NCBI GenBank assembly: GCA_021464245.1 | Contig: JADCRB010000043.1 | Location: 4,086,794-4,150,793 of the forward strand | From: Carallia brachiata | Taxonomy: Eukaryota > Streptophyta > Magnoliopsida > Malpighiales > Rhizophoraceae | DNA length: 64,000 nucleotides | Direction: 5' to 3' | Notes under the pieces: model-generated | What the model saw: the letters and a program-made list of their open reading frames with translations, nothing else | Database searches by the model: none | What the model was told of the DNA's origin: nothing | Made by a program: the position numbers and the translations under genes | In this document: positions 1-12,660 of the stretch, in pieces | Layout: the number at the start of each line of letters is the position of its first letter | Position numbering within the stretch: position 1 is the first letter of the stretch

Positions 1-2093
1 CAGCAAAAATAAACGTGTCATTGGGGTAGATGTGTGATGATCACAGACTGAATCATTATGGGACATGCGTTATTGATTTTTTTTTTATATATTTTTTATC
101 GAGAAACTTATTAAATTGTAAACTTATATCTAAGTTTGGCAAAAAAAAAAAAAAAACTTATATCTATTATCAAAAATTTGGCTATTATTTAGTAGTCATT
201 TAATATATATTTTTATTAGATCGAATTTCAGTCTTCAATCCGTTACTGGCCTCCGCTTTAAGAGATTAAATGTGGATCTAATGTGTTTCGTTTTTTAATT
301 AGGCCGAGTTTGAGTCTTTAATTCATCAAATTAAATACAAAATAAATATTATTAAATTGTAAACTTATTAATACAGTAATTGAGTATAAAAATATTTATT
401 TAAGTTCAATAATATTTAAATAATAAATAGAATAAAAATAATAATAATTTAAATATTAATTTTAATTTATAAATACGATAATATATATATATATATTTTC
501 TTTATTTCCTTGAACCACTAACAATTTATTTGGTTGTTTATGTTACTGTTCTCTCTTAAGACCCACGATGGATTTCAAACGTGCTAACTGTAAATGCAGG
601 GTTGTCCTCCACATATTGTCATTTTGCTTTTCCCATTTCTCTCTTGTCCCTGGTCAGGTCTCTGCCTCATTGACTTTTGAGTTTTTAGGGTGTCCAATCC
701 AAATTCATACCAGCTGCAGTTAAAATTCATATATTTATGTACTTTTTTTTAAACAAAAAAAAAGGCCTTTGTGTTTGACCTATTTGGAATTTTAGATGCG
801 TAAGGTTTGGGCCGGCGAAATTCGCCGAATAATCTACTAGGCAATAAATGGCAAAACCCCATTTATTCGCACACCGCCATCCTTTTAAGCGGCATTGTTT
901 ATCTGTATATTGTGTATATATATAAAGTAAGCACCATAAGCAATGGAAGGCAGGAGATTGTACTTTAATGTATGGTTCAACCATTTCTTGTTCTTTGCTC
1001 AATTATTCAAACATTTGTATGTTTCTTGACCGATTGATAAATTATAATTTTAGTTGACAGCACTTATTCGAGACACGTTTATTAACGCTGTATCCAATTG
1101 GCAGCCTTTAGAATCAATCCTGTTCGAGTCTTCAGAAATGTAGCTCCAACGAGGAGATTGATTCTTTTTTGTCCTTTTTATAATTTTGCGCTAAATTGTA
1201 TTGTATTGACTCCCCTAAAAAATTAAACTAGTAAATTTTACAAAATGATACAGGCAATCACATATTTAAGTAATAGAATGCATTGAATGGATTTGGGAGA
1301 TCATTGCCACGTAGACAAATTCATGGCATATATATTGTATTTTTTGTTATTAAAATGAACATCTTTTTCCAAAAAGAGAAAGCTAATGTGGGATGCTTTT
1401 TTTTTTTTTCATTTTTTTCTCCGGGGTATATTAGTTAAATCTACGTTTGAAGATGTTATGAGATGCTCATAATAATCAAATTAATTGACATATAATTTTG
1501 TGTATATAATTAAAGTCTTGAGGCCAAATTAGATTTTGTTAGACATATTAGCCCAAAAAATGTAATTAGATAACTCTCTTATTTTTGATCAATTTTACAT
1601 CCCTCTTAAAGGAATTATAAATTTAGGCATTCAAAAAACTTTTAGAATCTTAAAACTTAATCACTGAAATGTGTACTTGGAGACAAAGTGGATATAAATC
1701 TGTATCAAATCTACCTTCGGTGATGTTTGAAATGCTCTTAATCATTAATTAGTTGACAAAGGGATTTCGTCTGTCACTAATCTTTGTGCAAATTTGATGA
1801 AATTTACAATTATATTATACACATTATATGTATTTATATTATTTATAGCATATTTGTATATGCATGCATGTTTGTTTTTATGTATATGAGTATATATTTA
1901 TAAAAATTTTAAAATATTATAAATATAAAAGTTAACACAGATAATTGTGTAAAATAAATAATATAAACTATTAAACATTCATAATAAATCAAAAATTATG
2001 TAAATTAAATACATAATATAATATTATAATATATAAAAATATAATAGTGTGCACCTGTGATGCATATGTACTTGTGTTATATGTAACTAAAAG
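1..2093. other. AT-rich intergenic DNA
   Basis: No gene is recognisable on either strand. The stretch is mostly A/T runs. A somewhat more balanced patch at about 540-1180 contains short open frames without recognisable domains. A micro-insertion near its start is listed separately. Confidence 0.6.
121..166 (+). repeat. micro-insertion: oligo(A) flanked by 12-bp direct repeat
   Basis: The 12-mer aacttatatcta occurs at 121-132 and again at 155-166. Between the copies lie 22 bases, agtttggc followed by 14 A. A short body, an A tail and a flanking duplication fit a retroposed copy that lost nearly all of its 5' part. Slippage of simple sequence is the alternative, but it would not readily copy a 12-mer. 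Confidence 0.6.
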
Positions 2094-2309
2094 TAATGAA
2101 TAAAAATATAAAAGAATATTAAATAGTAAACTTTGTTTTTGAATAAATGTTTATAAGATCTATAGAGAGAATAGTAAAAATTATATATTTTTTTCGTATA
2201 TTAATGAATAAAAATATAAAAGAATATTAAATAGTAAACTTTGTTTTTGAATAAATGTTTATAAGATCTATAGAGAGAATAGTAAAAATTATATATTTTT
2301 TTCGTATAT
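2094..2309. repeat. 108-bp tandem duplication, two identical copies
   Basis: The segment starting taatgaataaaaatataaa at 2094 is repeated directly at 2202. I see no difference between 2094-2201 and 2202-2309. Such identity in AT-rich non-coding DNA means either a recent duplication or an assembly artefact. No gene or known element is evident in the unit. Confidence 0.9.
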
Positions 2310-2444
2310 AAACTCTATAATTCAAAAACTAAAATTTTTTATTTTTTTTTTACCCTCTTGAAAACGAAAAGTTGCAAGAGTTGCGAGTTAAGTTGCTTCT
2401 AAGTGTAAATTTTCAAATTATTTTGACCCGAGTTATTTTTAATT

Positions 2445-2934
2445 GGACTAAAATCGGTGCCTAATATTTGAATTAAGATTTAATTATAGACATAATGTTT
2501 TATTTAGGTAAAATCAATTCCTAATATTTTAGCTAAAGTCTAATTATGGATACAACGTTTTTTTGGTAAAATTAGTCTCTAATATTTTCACTGTGAAACA
2601 ATTTAATATTTTTTTATTATTTGACTGTTTAATTTACTAATAAGTACATAATTTATTACACCACCTCTTTGTATCATATTTTTAATAACAATGCATACTG
2701 CAAAGAGATGATCTAACAGATAATATATTTTTAGTAAATTAAATATTCAAATAATAGAAAAATACTAAATTATTTTACGGTAAAAATTTTGGGGACCGAT
2801 TTTACCAAAAAAATATATTATGTCTATAATTAGATATTAACCAAAAAATTTGAGACCAATTTTATTAAAATAAAATATTGTATTTATAATTAAATCTTAA
2901 TTTAAACATTAAATATTAATTTAAAATTTTATCC
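2445..2934. mobile_element. long-TIR MITE, Mutator-like, with 9-bp TSD
   Basis: The left end begins GGACTAAAATCGG and the right end is an imperfect reverse complement of it. The arms match for roughly 80 bases, sharing for example TTAAGATTTAATTATA. The 9-mer tttttaatt flanks the element at 2436-2444 and 2935-2943. Arms this long with a 9-bp duplication are typical of Mutator-like non-autonomous elements. There is no transposase frame inside its 490 bp. Confidence 0.75.
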
Positions 2935-2943
2935 TTTTTAATT

Positions 2944-4528
2944 TCAGTTCTTTTCGTAGATATTGGGGCGTATAAAGTTTGATACCTCTAAAGTACATTT
3001 TTATGCACGGGGGTATCAGATGCGATTGGTCACCTCATAAACGATAAGGTTGATCCGTAAAAAAAAAAAAAAAAAAAAAGAAAAAGCCGATAAGCCCCTT
3101 CCAAAAAAAGGCCCAAAGCCCACTTGTCAAGTCAACTTACGCACTTTCTTCTAAGAGGCCTAATATCGTGACAAGGAGAGAAATGGACCCACAGATGTTA
3201 TGGAGGGGACTTCAAAGCCAATCAACGGCCCCCGTTTGATCATCACCTTTTCTGTCATGACAGGCTGTACGCAGAAAGAACTCGGTGGCCAAATCACAGA
3301 ATCATAAAAAAAAAGCATATCCAGCTGTCCTCCATCAGAAGCAAGTTCACTTATCTTCCTCTGCACCGAGAGACACGAAAAAATACCTCTTTAAAAAAAA
3401 ACGCGTAAATCAAAATTTATATTTAAAATAACACATTTAACTATTTGCTATCTATCGCAAATAATGGACATAGATTAGAAGAAAGAAGTTTTATGGCATG
3501 TTTATTGTGCGAACAAAAAGGAAATGGAGAAAGAAAAGTATAATTATTATTATTTATTTTTATTATTTTTATTATTTTTATATTATTTTAAATAATTTTA
3601 TTTTATCTCTATTTTTTCTCTCATAAATTATGATTTATATTTATTTACCATATTTTCTTTCTCTCATATTTTCCAAATACTCCAAATAATTTTATTTTCT
3701 CTCAACTTTTTTTCTCACAAATTACTATTTAATTTTTTACTATATTTTCTTTCTTTCAAATTTTTCTATTTTTTCAAAAAATTTTATTTTTTTTCTACTT
3801 TCTTTCTCTTTTCCTTTTTTTCCTCTCCTTTCCTCTCATTTCAAAAACAGCATTAGTCTCAAAATTGTTTTTTGATATGTATCTTAAAAATAATTAATTA
3901 TTAATTATTTACAATTATATCAATTAAAAAGTTATAAAAAATAGAATATATTTTATTATTTTATTATATAAAATATACATATTATTATAAAAAAATTAAT
4001 TTTTAATTATTTTTTTAATATATATATTAAGACAACTTAATAAAAATAATTTTTCCAACTCTAAAACTTTTTCATAATAAAAATACTCTCCTTTTATATT
4101 GCATATATAAATAAGTAAGATTGGGTAATACATTTAATTATGTGAATGAAGAGATATATAATTAATTTAATAATATTTAATAATTTATTTATTTATTTAT
4201 TACTGTTTTTTTTAAAAAAAATCTAATACATGGAGAACATTTCTCAGCTAACTTGCTCCCAAAAAAGCGTCGCCAAAACTCGCACGGTTGCTTGCCAGTT
4301 TTTCCGTAAATGTTATTCTGCAATCGTTTGTGTATCAAGTAACCAAAGTGAAAGTCATCGTCACGTCAGGGCGATCACTGGCGCCAGTTTTGATATGTTT
4401 CTTTATTAGCAGTTACGTGCAAATCAAGAACCCTAGATAACTGGCCACTATAACCAAGATTTCGAACTTCATAATTTCGTTGATTCAGCAACCAATTCTT
4501 GAACTTAGGCAAACGGAAAAAAAAAAAA
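2944..4528. other. intergenic DNA upstream of the DUF2045 gene
   Basis: This stretch holds an A21 run near 3060 flanked by a short cgataag repeat. A non-repetitive patch lies at 3130-3400. A T/A-rich inverted-repeat remnant lies at about 3490-3850, starting near a 'tggcatgtttattgtgcg' border. About 4230-4528 is more balanced in composition and probably carries the promoter and 5' UTR of the gene that starts at 4529. I could not fix a TATA box. Confidence 0.5.
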
Positions 4529-7500
4529 ATGCTGGGAAGCGGAGGAGAGACTCCTACCAGGTACACACATCAAGATCCCTGTTCCTTGGCTCAGTCCGCC
4601 TCACTTCTTCAAGCTCCGGCGTTGTCGTCTTTGTTTTTTTTTTTTTTTTTTAAAGAATTTTTGAATAATTAATTATGAAATTGATCTTGCTTGGTTATGG
4701 CAGGCAAGAATTGTTGAGTATGGTGAAAAAGCACTCGGCCTTGTTAGGAAATCCGACGGGGGACCAACAGGAAGTTTCCGATGTGGAAATGGATTCGCGA
4801 TTTTGGCACGATGTTCTAGACCTGTATTTTATCCGTGGCAAGGAGTCCAGGGGACGACAGGACGACGATCTCGTCTTTTTCGTCAGAGATATGGTGAGCC
4901 ACCGCCATTCTAATTTAACCTAATTTTGTAGGATTTCTAGTCTTTTTTTTTCTGTTGTTTTTTTTTTTCTTTGGGAAAATACTTTTTGGCTCAAAGTAGT
5001 AACAAAATATAGATCTCTAGATGGATGAATGCATAAAAAGAAAAAGCAAATAAACCGTCAAATTGTCTGTTAGATGAGACTGGATTACTACTTAAGCGCA
5101 GATATGTAGTCTTAGCTCTTTTGTTTTTGTGTAGTAATTTGCTTTAGTTTTATTGTGTTGTGCGCTTGTGTAGAGCACGGAAGGATTCGGTTTCAACGAC
5201 AATGTGGAAAGTGTTCCCCCTTATTTTGTACGCAGGTGGGCACCTAAGGTAAATGCATCTTGAAATCCAGATTTAGCCTTGATTATTGTGTGCTGAGTGG
5301 CTTTTTATTTCCTGTGTTTTTAGGCTTTGTGGTTGAAACTGTGGTGTTTGTTTGTCTACAAATAAAATTGTTGAAAGTATTGGGGGCGTCGATTAATTCG
5401 GGCTTAGGCTTACTACTAGTTCTTGATAAAAAGGCCAAGTGAATGGAAATGTAAGAACTATGTTATTGCATTTGTCTGACACATCTGTAATGAACTCATT
5501 TGATAGTCATATGAGTGAAGATAAAGCTGGAGAATTGTTGAGTTAATATACATTGCACAGCATATAATGAGATTTTAAGGCATGCTGCAGGAAAATATCT
5601 GCAATATGTCGATTTATGTAATAAGGAAGCACTAACCTCTGAATTCTGCTGAGGTTGAGTCGTAGGTGACTATTTTGGCTGCTAAAATATATGATGTCTC
5701 TTTAATAAGAAATTGTCTTTACTTCTGTTTGCAGTTGGACAGCTTAGTCAATGAAAGCTCATCAGAGGTAGATTGGAGACGCTCATTTTATTTGAATTTT
5801 ATTGCCCACACCTCATACACAGTAACGGTGGCGATTTGCAGGTTTCTTTCTTTCTTCACTTCTTTCTACTTCTAGCAAGTGTAACCTTTTCATGTTGTTT
5901 CTGTTGACCCCCTAATTCATTTAAGACCAATGCCACCAGCCTTTGCAGTAGCTTTCTATTGTAGTTTGGCCTTTTTAATGGAGCTTAACACGTCATACAA
6001 TTTATGTGGGATGTCAAGATTGTAGCTTCCAAAGTCAATTGAGCATTAAGTCCTGAGTAGGTTACAAAGTCTTTTGTGTCTCCCTTGATAGCTTAAACTT
6101 TTAGTTGAATTGTTTTTTGATTAACCAAGACATCAGAAAGACGGTTAGCTGGGATATGTTATGAATGAATTTTATGGTCGAGAATTTTATGGAATACGTT
6201 TAGCTTAATTTATTGTTTTCCAGTCATCAGGTCCTTCGTAATCATCAAGCTGGGCACAATTCACCATTATCCCCAATCTACAAGGTACCAGCAGCTTTTA
6301 TTTATAATATTACTCCTCTAGCATTTTCTGTCGAATATTCTCGCTTACAAAATGAATGTTTTCTTGCAAACTAAAGCTGACAAGCTCACAGTGTTGTTGA
6401 ATTCATACTGGCTTGATAATGGTCATTTCAAGTTGCAATATTACATGAGAGTGCATACTCATCTGACCATACAGCATCTTTGCAGGTTGTAAAGACTGTT
6501 TATGCATCTCCAAGCCGTGTAGATTTTCATTTGGACTCAAAAAAGGCTAGTTCCATCCTTAAGCAAAATGTTGTCTTACTGGTCATCTTATTGTTACTCA
6601 ATTACATCTGACATGGGAACTTATATCTAGGAAGTGGAGACTACACCTGCATATCCAGATATTTGCTTCGCGGTTGATGATTTTGATTCAACTTTTGATG
6701 CTGTGGTAATTTTTTCAGTCTGTCAGAACTATGTCTTTGAAGTTTTGGTGCTTGATCTTACAAGGTCTGAATTGTACATTTACATCCAATGCAGCCACCT
6801 TGGAAACCTATTTGTTAGTGGTATTAGAGATTTTGCATGTGTATCCAAACCACAGTGAAATTTTATCTGCTGCATGACCTCTTTGCGGAAAGCATATGTA
6901 TATCCAATTGTTGATCTATCTTCCTCTGTTATGTTTCTTGGCATGTTTGCAATTAAATTTCACTCTGAAAATTATCTTTTGAGGGTACTATGCAGGTATT
7001 GACAGAAACAGACCATTGTTATTGCGTACTTCTTAATGCACATGATGGGGCAGCATTTCCTAATGGGAAAGAGAAAAATGATAGCAGTTCTAGCAGCAGT
7101 TCGCCTCAGAAACTTGATGCCACTTCTGGGAAGACTAATTCTAAGGTTGGGTCAAGGTTGGCTTAATTTTTCAGTCTCTATTGATTTTGTTAGCTCCACA
7201 ACATTTTTGTATCTCTACATACTCAGATGCCTCTGGTTTCATGCTTTAAAGTCAGCAGGGTTCTTCATGTTAATGTTGATGTATCTCTTGGACTAGGCGA
7301 CCATGCACAGTATATCGCTGGTTGCAAAGGCCAGAAAATTTTACTATTCTCTTTTTCTGAACTGCAAACTAATGTTTGTTTGCATCTTACTATAATTTTT
7401 GTTCACTGGTTAACAATGCTTTTTCTTTTTTCAGACTGCAAACCCATGTCTGTTTTCAACTTGTTATCATTTTATGTTTCTGGTGTTGGGGATAGTAATC

Positions 7501-10423
7501 TTTAGGCTGTTTTTCATGAGTTTATTTGGATGAAAAATGGGGAAGGGGGAAAAGTGTAAATTTTCAAGAGATTTTGTTTGGAGGAGGGGGAGAAAAAACA
7601 GAAGCAATGTTCTGTTTTTAGAATGTTTGGTCTTTGTCTTCCCATGGCTGACTGAAATTAAATTAGGCTGTTTTTGGTGATCAAAATGTAAACCTTTGAA
7701 TTGACATATAGTTAAAAGCATCAGAATGTTAGCTGGACAACTCTACAAATATTGAATCCCCAACACTGATAACTTGATGAGAGTTTCGTCCACTGGGGAT
7801 GAGTTCGGCAGCAATAAAAAGTTCCTTGCAAAATTTCCGGTGTGGACGTGTGGTTGACAGAAGATTGTATACTTTTGATTATATTTCTATATGTGAAATG
7901 CGACAGTTTAAAATGTATTAGGGCATTAACTGCTCTATTTCCATCTGTTCTACATTGAATTTACTTTTACATGTTGGAGAGAAAATGGCATGATAGGAAG
8001 TGAGGAATATCTGCAATTCATGTTCTTTATTGCTATAGTGGGTGAAGTGAACACATAAATTGAGCATTGGTTTTAACTTTTAGTTTTAATTGCTGCCCAT
8101 TATCAGTCATCATATGTAGAACAACAGTAGCCATATTCTTCTGTATGATTTTATGCTTGAAATGTGGTTTTTCTTTCTTTGAAATAGGTTGATTAGGATG
8201 TGGCTTTGCTACGCAATCACATCTACTTACACTTGGAGTATTGACTTGTGAGTAGCCTGACTTGCCAGTGTTTGTGAGTGCAGCTTACCCTTTTCTCTGG
8301 ATTTGTGAGCTATCAAATGGTTCGAGAAGCATATGTAGGTAAATGTTTAAAATTTGGATAAAGTTAGTTGAATTATTCACTATCTATGGGTTTTTGTCTT
8401 TTTGAATAAGCACATAGAGGTCCCTCTGTTATGACATTTTCAATTGTCTGAGCAATGAATAAAATTTTGGCTCTTTAATGATGATGGTCAGCATTTTTAT
8501 TTGCAGAAATTTGGAATGGGATTTTTTATGTTGCTTTATTTTGGCACAAGATTTATATTATGTTCTTTTATGTTGATGGAGTGGTTGTTAAACCAAAAAA
8601 ATAACAATAATAATCTTTACACTTTTGGTGAGTTTAAAGGGTTAATAGTGATCAATAGATCAAAGTTCAGTGAAGTATTTCTTCCAGTCATAATGATCAA
8701 TAAAAAGTGTTCATTGAATTTTTTCTGATTTTGAAATGGCATGTCATTTTATTAACAAGAAACCTGGAGGCCTAAACTCTGAAAATTCAAGTCTTGTTGA
8801 CTCTTTACTGACAGAAGTTCTGAATATAGTTGTTATTCTAGTGGTTCATCAGTTTAGGAATCCATCCTGATTAAAAACAGTTCCACAATTCATTAACTGA
8901 GATGTTTTCATAACTTTCCTACTCATTATTTGGATGCCTTAAATATGTTCCAGCTTATTATAGTTAAATCTCTACCATAAATGGTTGACATTGGTGTATC
9001 TTTTGTGCACAAAGGCAAATTTCTTTGCAAGAAATTAATAGTCCTGACCTTTTAAAGCTTAACTTGTTCCCATGCTAGGGCTCCTTGACTTTGTGATGTG
9101 AAATTTTTGTTGGTTGTTCCCATGTCCAATTATGAGTATGTTCTTTGTGCTTTGCTCATTTATTTCTTACTGGCCATTTTCTGTATCTCTGTTCCTCCAG
9201 GGGGCAAGTCTCGATTTGGAGGTCTTCTTTCAATCGGACATTCCAAGACAGACAGACTTTATATGAAGGGACCAGGAGGACGTGGGGAGGTTGAAGTTGC
9301 TGTTTCTAGTGTTCCAGGTGAAATTGGTTGTTTTCTTCTTTTAGTTTTGGGGTTTTTAAGGGGGAGGGGGATGCCAACTTTTGAAACATTCTTGCCACCT
9401 GAAATGCACGTTGGCTGGTAAGTTTTAGAGCTGCCTTGACGGCCAAATCCTTGGTTGATGACTGTTTACTGAACACTTTACACGGCAATATTGGATTGCC
9501 TTGAAAGATTAATGGTGAACCATGGCTTGGATTTCATTCAGATATATGTTGTGTGCATATGAAGGATAATTTAAATTTGTGATTACTTCTCCCTACTGAT
9601 CTTGTGGATGCTAGATTTTTGGTTCTGATACCCTATGTGTGGGTTTTTTGTTAAATGATGTGTGCATGCTTGCGACCCTGTGGTTTCTTAAATCTCTGGA
9701 GCTAGGCTCGGAAAAAACTGAAGTAGACATGAATTTTTTGCTTTCACAGACACATCCTTCTTGTGCTTTCATGATCATTCCATTGCAATTACTTCTAAGG
9801 TGTAATAATTAAACTAGCTATCCAATGACTAGTTGAAAGACTAGATTCTCTACAATGTTAGATCTTCCAAATTTGTTCCACAAAAGAGCTATCATTTCGT
9901 TGGTTCATTAGATGAATGGTGGGGACAAAAATTTGTCATATTGAATCACGGTTTTTCCATATCAGATCAAAGCCAGCAAGATTTCGGACCTTTTTCACCA
10001 GTTGCATCAAAAAGTGGATTTGGTGTTGGCTCAATCTTTCGGAAGGCAGCGTCTGTTGCATCTGTGGCTGCAAAACATGCGTATGCAGCTGCTGCCTCCA
10101 CGTCCTCTCATGATGAAATGTTTCCCCTAAAATGCTGCTTAATGTCTATATCATTGCCATGGGAACATATTGCTTATGATCTTCTGTTTAAGGTAACAGC
10201 TCCATTTCGCAGTTTGTCATTGCATTGTTATCTTCTTGCTTCTTCCCATTCTTTCCTTTTCATTGTCAATTCCAGGTGTCATGTTGTTCACATTGCAAAA
10301 TGAATGATCGTCATTTTAGCATGTTTTTTCTGGTTGGGTCATTTGTTTAGTGGCATATTCAAAATTATTAATGTTTTCTGTTCCGATTGTTAAACTCAGG
10401 GAAGTCCTCCGGTGAACATGTAA
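4529..10423 (+). CDS. KIAA0930-like protein (DUF2045), 12 exons
   Basis: Coding exons: 4529-4560, 4704-4893, 5174-5248, 5735-5841, 6224-6284, 6486-6545, 6631-6705, 6996-7145, 8284-8338, 9201-9317, 9966-10192 and 10400-10423. The joined frame is 1173 nt (390 residues plus TAA) with no internal stop, and phases agree at every junction. All introns are GT-AG except the one at 6546-6630, which starts with GC. The start was chosen because ATG at 4529 opens a small first exon whose split Arg codon joins exon 2 in frame. Recognised blocks include SRFWHDVLDLYFIRGKES (about residues 42-59), FAVDDFDSTFDAVV, LFSGFVSYQMVREAY, LYMKGPGGRGEVEVAV and the C-terminus LLFKGSPPVNM. These are hallmarks of the conserved eukaryotic KIAA0930 family (about 400 residues). 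Its biochemical role is not established, so I assign none. No signal peptide or membrane segment is evident. A Ser-rich linker lies near residues 230-245. Confidence 0.93.
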
Positions 10424-10717
10424 ACTTATTATGTTGCAGTCACTGACAACGATGCAGAACAGATTAATCCTTGCCTGCAAGGGCCAAAGCCTGGAGAATT
10501 GAATTACTCTAGATATATGTAGGTCGAGCTGTCAACCTTGTCCAAATTTTAAGGGAACTATTAGCTATCTTTCTTGTACATCATTTCTCTCTTTTGTCGT
10601 TTTTGTTCGGGTTGCTTGTGATAGCGCTGTACTAGAAATATTGTACATAACATTGAAGTCACGTAATCAAAGTGATTTCACTGTTGCCTGATCCAGAATT
10701 ATGTATTACTTGTTCTT
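10424..10717 (+). other. probable 3' UTR of the DUF2045 gene
   Basis: Unique, base-balanced sequence follows the TAA at 10421-10423 and stops at the border of an inverted-repeat element. It is read as 3' UTR by position only. No clear canonical polyadenylation signal was fixed. Confidence 0.45.
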
Positions 10718-11316
10718 TATGAAGCACGGACACGAATACAGCGATACGGATACGGATACAACAACACATTAATCTAAAAAATATTAGGATACGGATACAT
10801 ACTGGACACGATTATATATATATATATATATATAATTAAATTTATAAAATTTTTGTGCATCATATATATATATTTAAATAATTTTATAAAATTTATTCAC
10901 CCAAACATATATTTATATAAATATTATAAGTTTTAAAATTTTTTTATTCAAATAATGTTATAAGATTTTTTATTCTTTATTGTGAAGTATTAAAATATAA
11001 ATATAAAATTTTATAATTAATTTAATTTTTTTTGTTACAATTAAAAACAAGTTGAAATTTAATCGTATCAAAGGTCATAGAAAATTGACATAATTTTTAA
11101 GAATTTTTTTTTATTTGTTAAAAATAATTATAAAAATATTCAGGTGTGTTTGTAGCGTGTCAGATACTTATACTTCATATGTCTGACATGCGTGTCTGAA
11201 TTTAAAAAAAAAAAAATTTTGGCAGATATTTTTAACCGTATTGGATACATGTCCGCCGTGTGTTCGACATATCCGACACGCAATATTTTTATTTTTTGGA
11301 GTATCCGTACTTTATA
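10718..11316. mobile_element. inverted-repeat element with GGACAC/GATACGG termini
   Basis: The left end reads TATGAAGCACGGACAC and the right end, reverse-complemented, reads TATAAAGTACGGATAC. Both sub-terminal regions are rich in (G/C)GATAC and CCGACACG motifs, while the core is AT-rich with an (AT)n run at about 10806-10835. Plant genomes carry many dispersed repeats of this style. There is no coding capacity and I could not prove a target duplication. A one-ended relative lies at about 18400-18515. Confidence 0.55.
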
Positions 11317-12463
11317 GCTTGTCCCACTTACTGCAGCTCATAAAAAAGATTAATAAGACATCTCTCCCTCTCTCTTTAATTTATTGAAAAACTATTGAGT
11401 TATAAGTTACACAATTAAAATAATTTATCGTTCAACTAAGTGGATGGAAACTGTTAGAGAGTAGTGGCATAGCATGCTTATCACTTAATTAACTATGAGT
11501 GGATCAAATATTCCAACAATTGAAAGCTAGATGACATTGTTGAAGTTTTGATATCGTCTTAGGTGGCCAATTAAGCTGGGTTAACATGGAGCGTCATTCT
11601 ACAGTCGCAATTAGTATTATCGGTCTTTGATACAACTCTATATTGTATTATTATGACTTAATGCACATTTATGGTACTCTTCAATAATTGTGATTAAAAG
11701 ATAAAAGAATGCGCACCTAACTGCCTCTGCATCAAAAGACTCTTCAAATTGACTGCTTTCATGTAACTTTTTTTTTTTTTGGGTCACACAGAGCTTAACA
11801 AGAAAACTAATAACAGAAGACAAACAGCACAAAACTAGACAGAAAGCCATGAAATCTAAGTGATTGCTCCCTTCTTGCCTTATGGATAAAATGCAAACAT
11901 TATATTTTAAGGAACGAGATTTTAGAGCAGCAATAATTGATACTTCAGGTGCTTGGTTTGTACCGATTAGTATTCAATATGTGCTCCTAAGAAATACATA
12001 CCTAGCTTGTTGATTCGTTAAATACATACAAGTCGATGGATTGATTGAACATTGCATTCCTGTTGGACCAGTCTAATTAATTGTCCTTGGAATTTTAGAA
12101 CTTTCCTACCCAGATTATGTGGCATATCTAGGATGGTCATTTTCAAATTTTGAGTTTTATACAAAGAGTCATGTTACAAGGATGCAAGAAAAAGACGAAA
12201 ATAATATTCTTTTGGCAATTATTTTAGCAATTTTTCCTCTCAGATTATTTTTTCTTTTTTTTGTTGAGATGGGACAACACTTACAAGTTACCATCTTTAT
12301 AATAAAGCAAACGGTGACAATTAAGATACAACACTAATAAGTCGGTGGTTCTCTTAATTTCGGCGGTAAACAATAAAAAATTTCACAACTTGCCGTCACA
12401 GCTTTGCCTCTATCTCTCTTGCTAGTGAATTTGGAGGTTTCTTAACGGGCATGGGTACATCAC
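11317..12463. other. intergenic DNA, no gene seen
   Basis: Low-copy-looking AT-rich DNA between the DUF2045 gene and a foldback element. Short open frames (for example 12119-12337) lack recognisable domains or splice context. Confidence 0.5.
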
Positions 12464-12660
12464 CCGATTTTTTTTTTTGTCTGAAATTTGTCTGAATTGC
12501 AATTAATTTTCAACTTTCTGTAATAACAGTAATTTTTTCTGTAACAAAAAAAAAAAGAAGTAAAATTGTAACTTTTTTTTGTTGCAAAAAGTTTAAATGT
12601 AATTGCCAAAAATTAAGGTTTTGTTGCAATTCGGGCAATTGTCGGATAAAAAAATTTTTG
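12464..12660. repeat. foldback/MITE-like inverted repeat
   Basis: The left arm contains GTCTGAATTGCAAT and the right arm, reverse-complemented, contains GCCCGAATTGCAAC at matching distances from T-rich ends. The arms face each other around oligo(A)/oligo(T) runs. There is no open frame. It is probably a degenerate non-autonomous DNA element. Confidence 0.5.

Noticed and set aside
3040..3100. A21 run between cgataag motifs, resembling the micro-insertions
   Set aside because: The repeat is only 7 bases and the insert is longer and less regular. Chance cannot be excluded.
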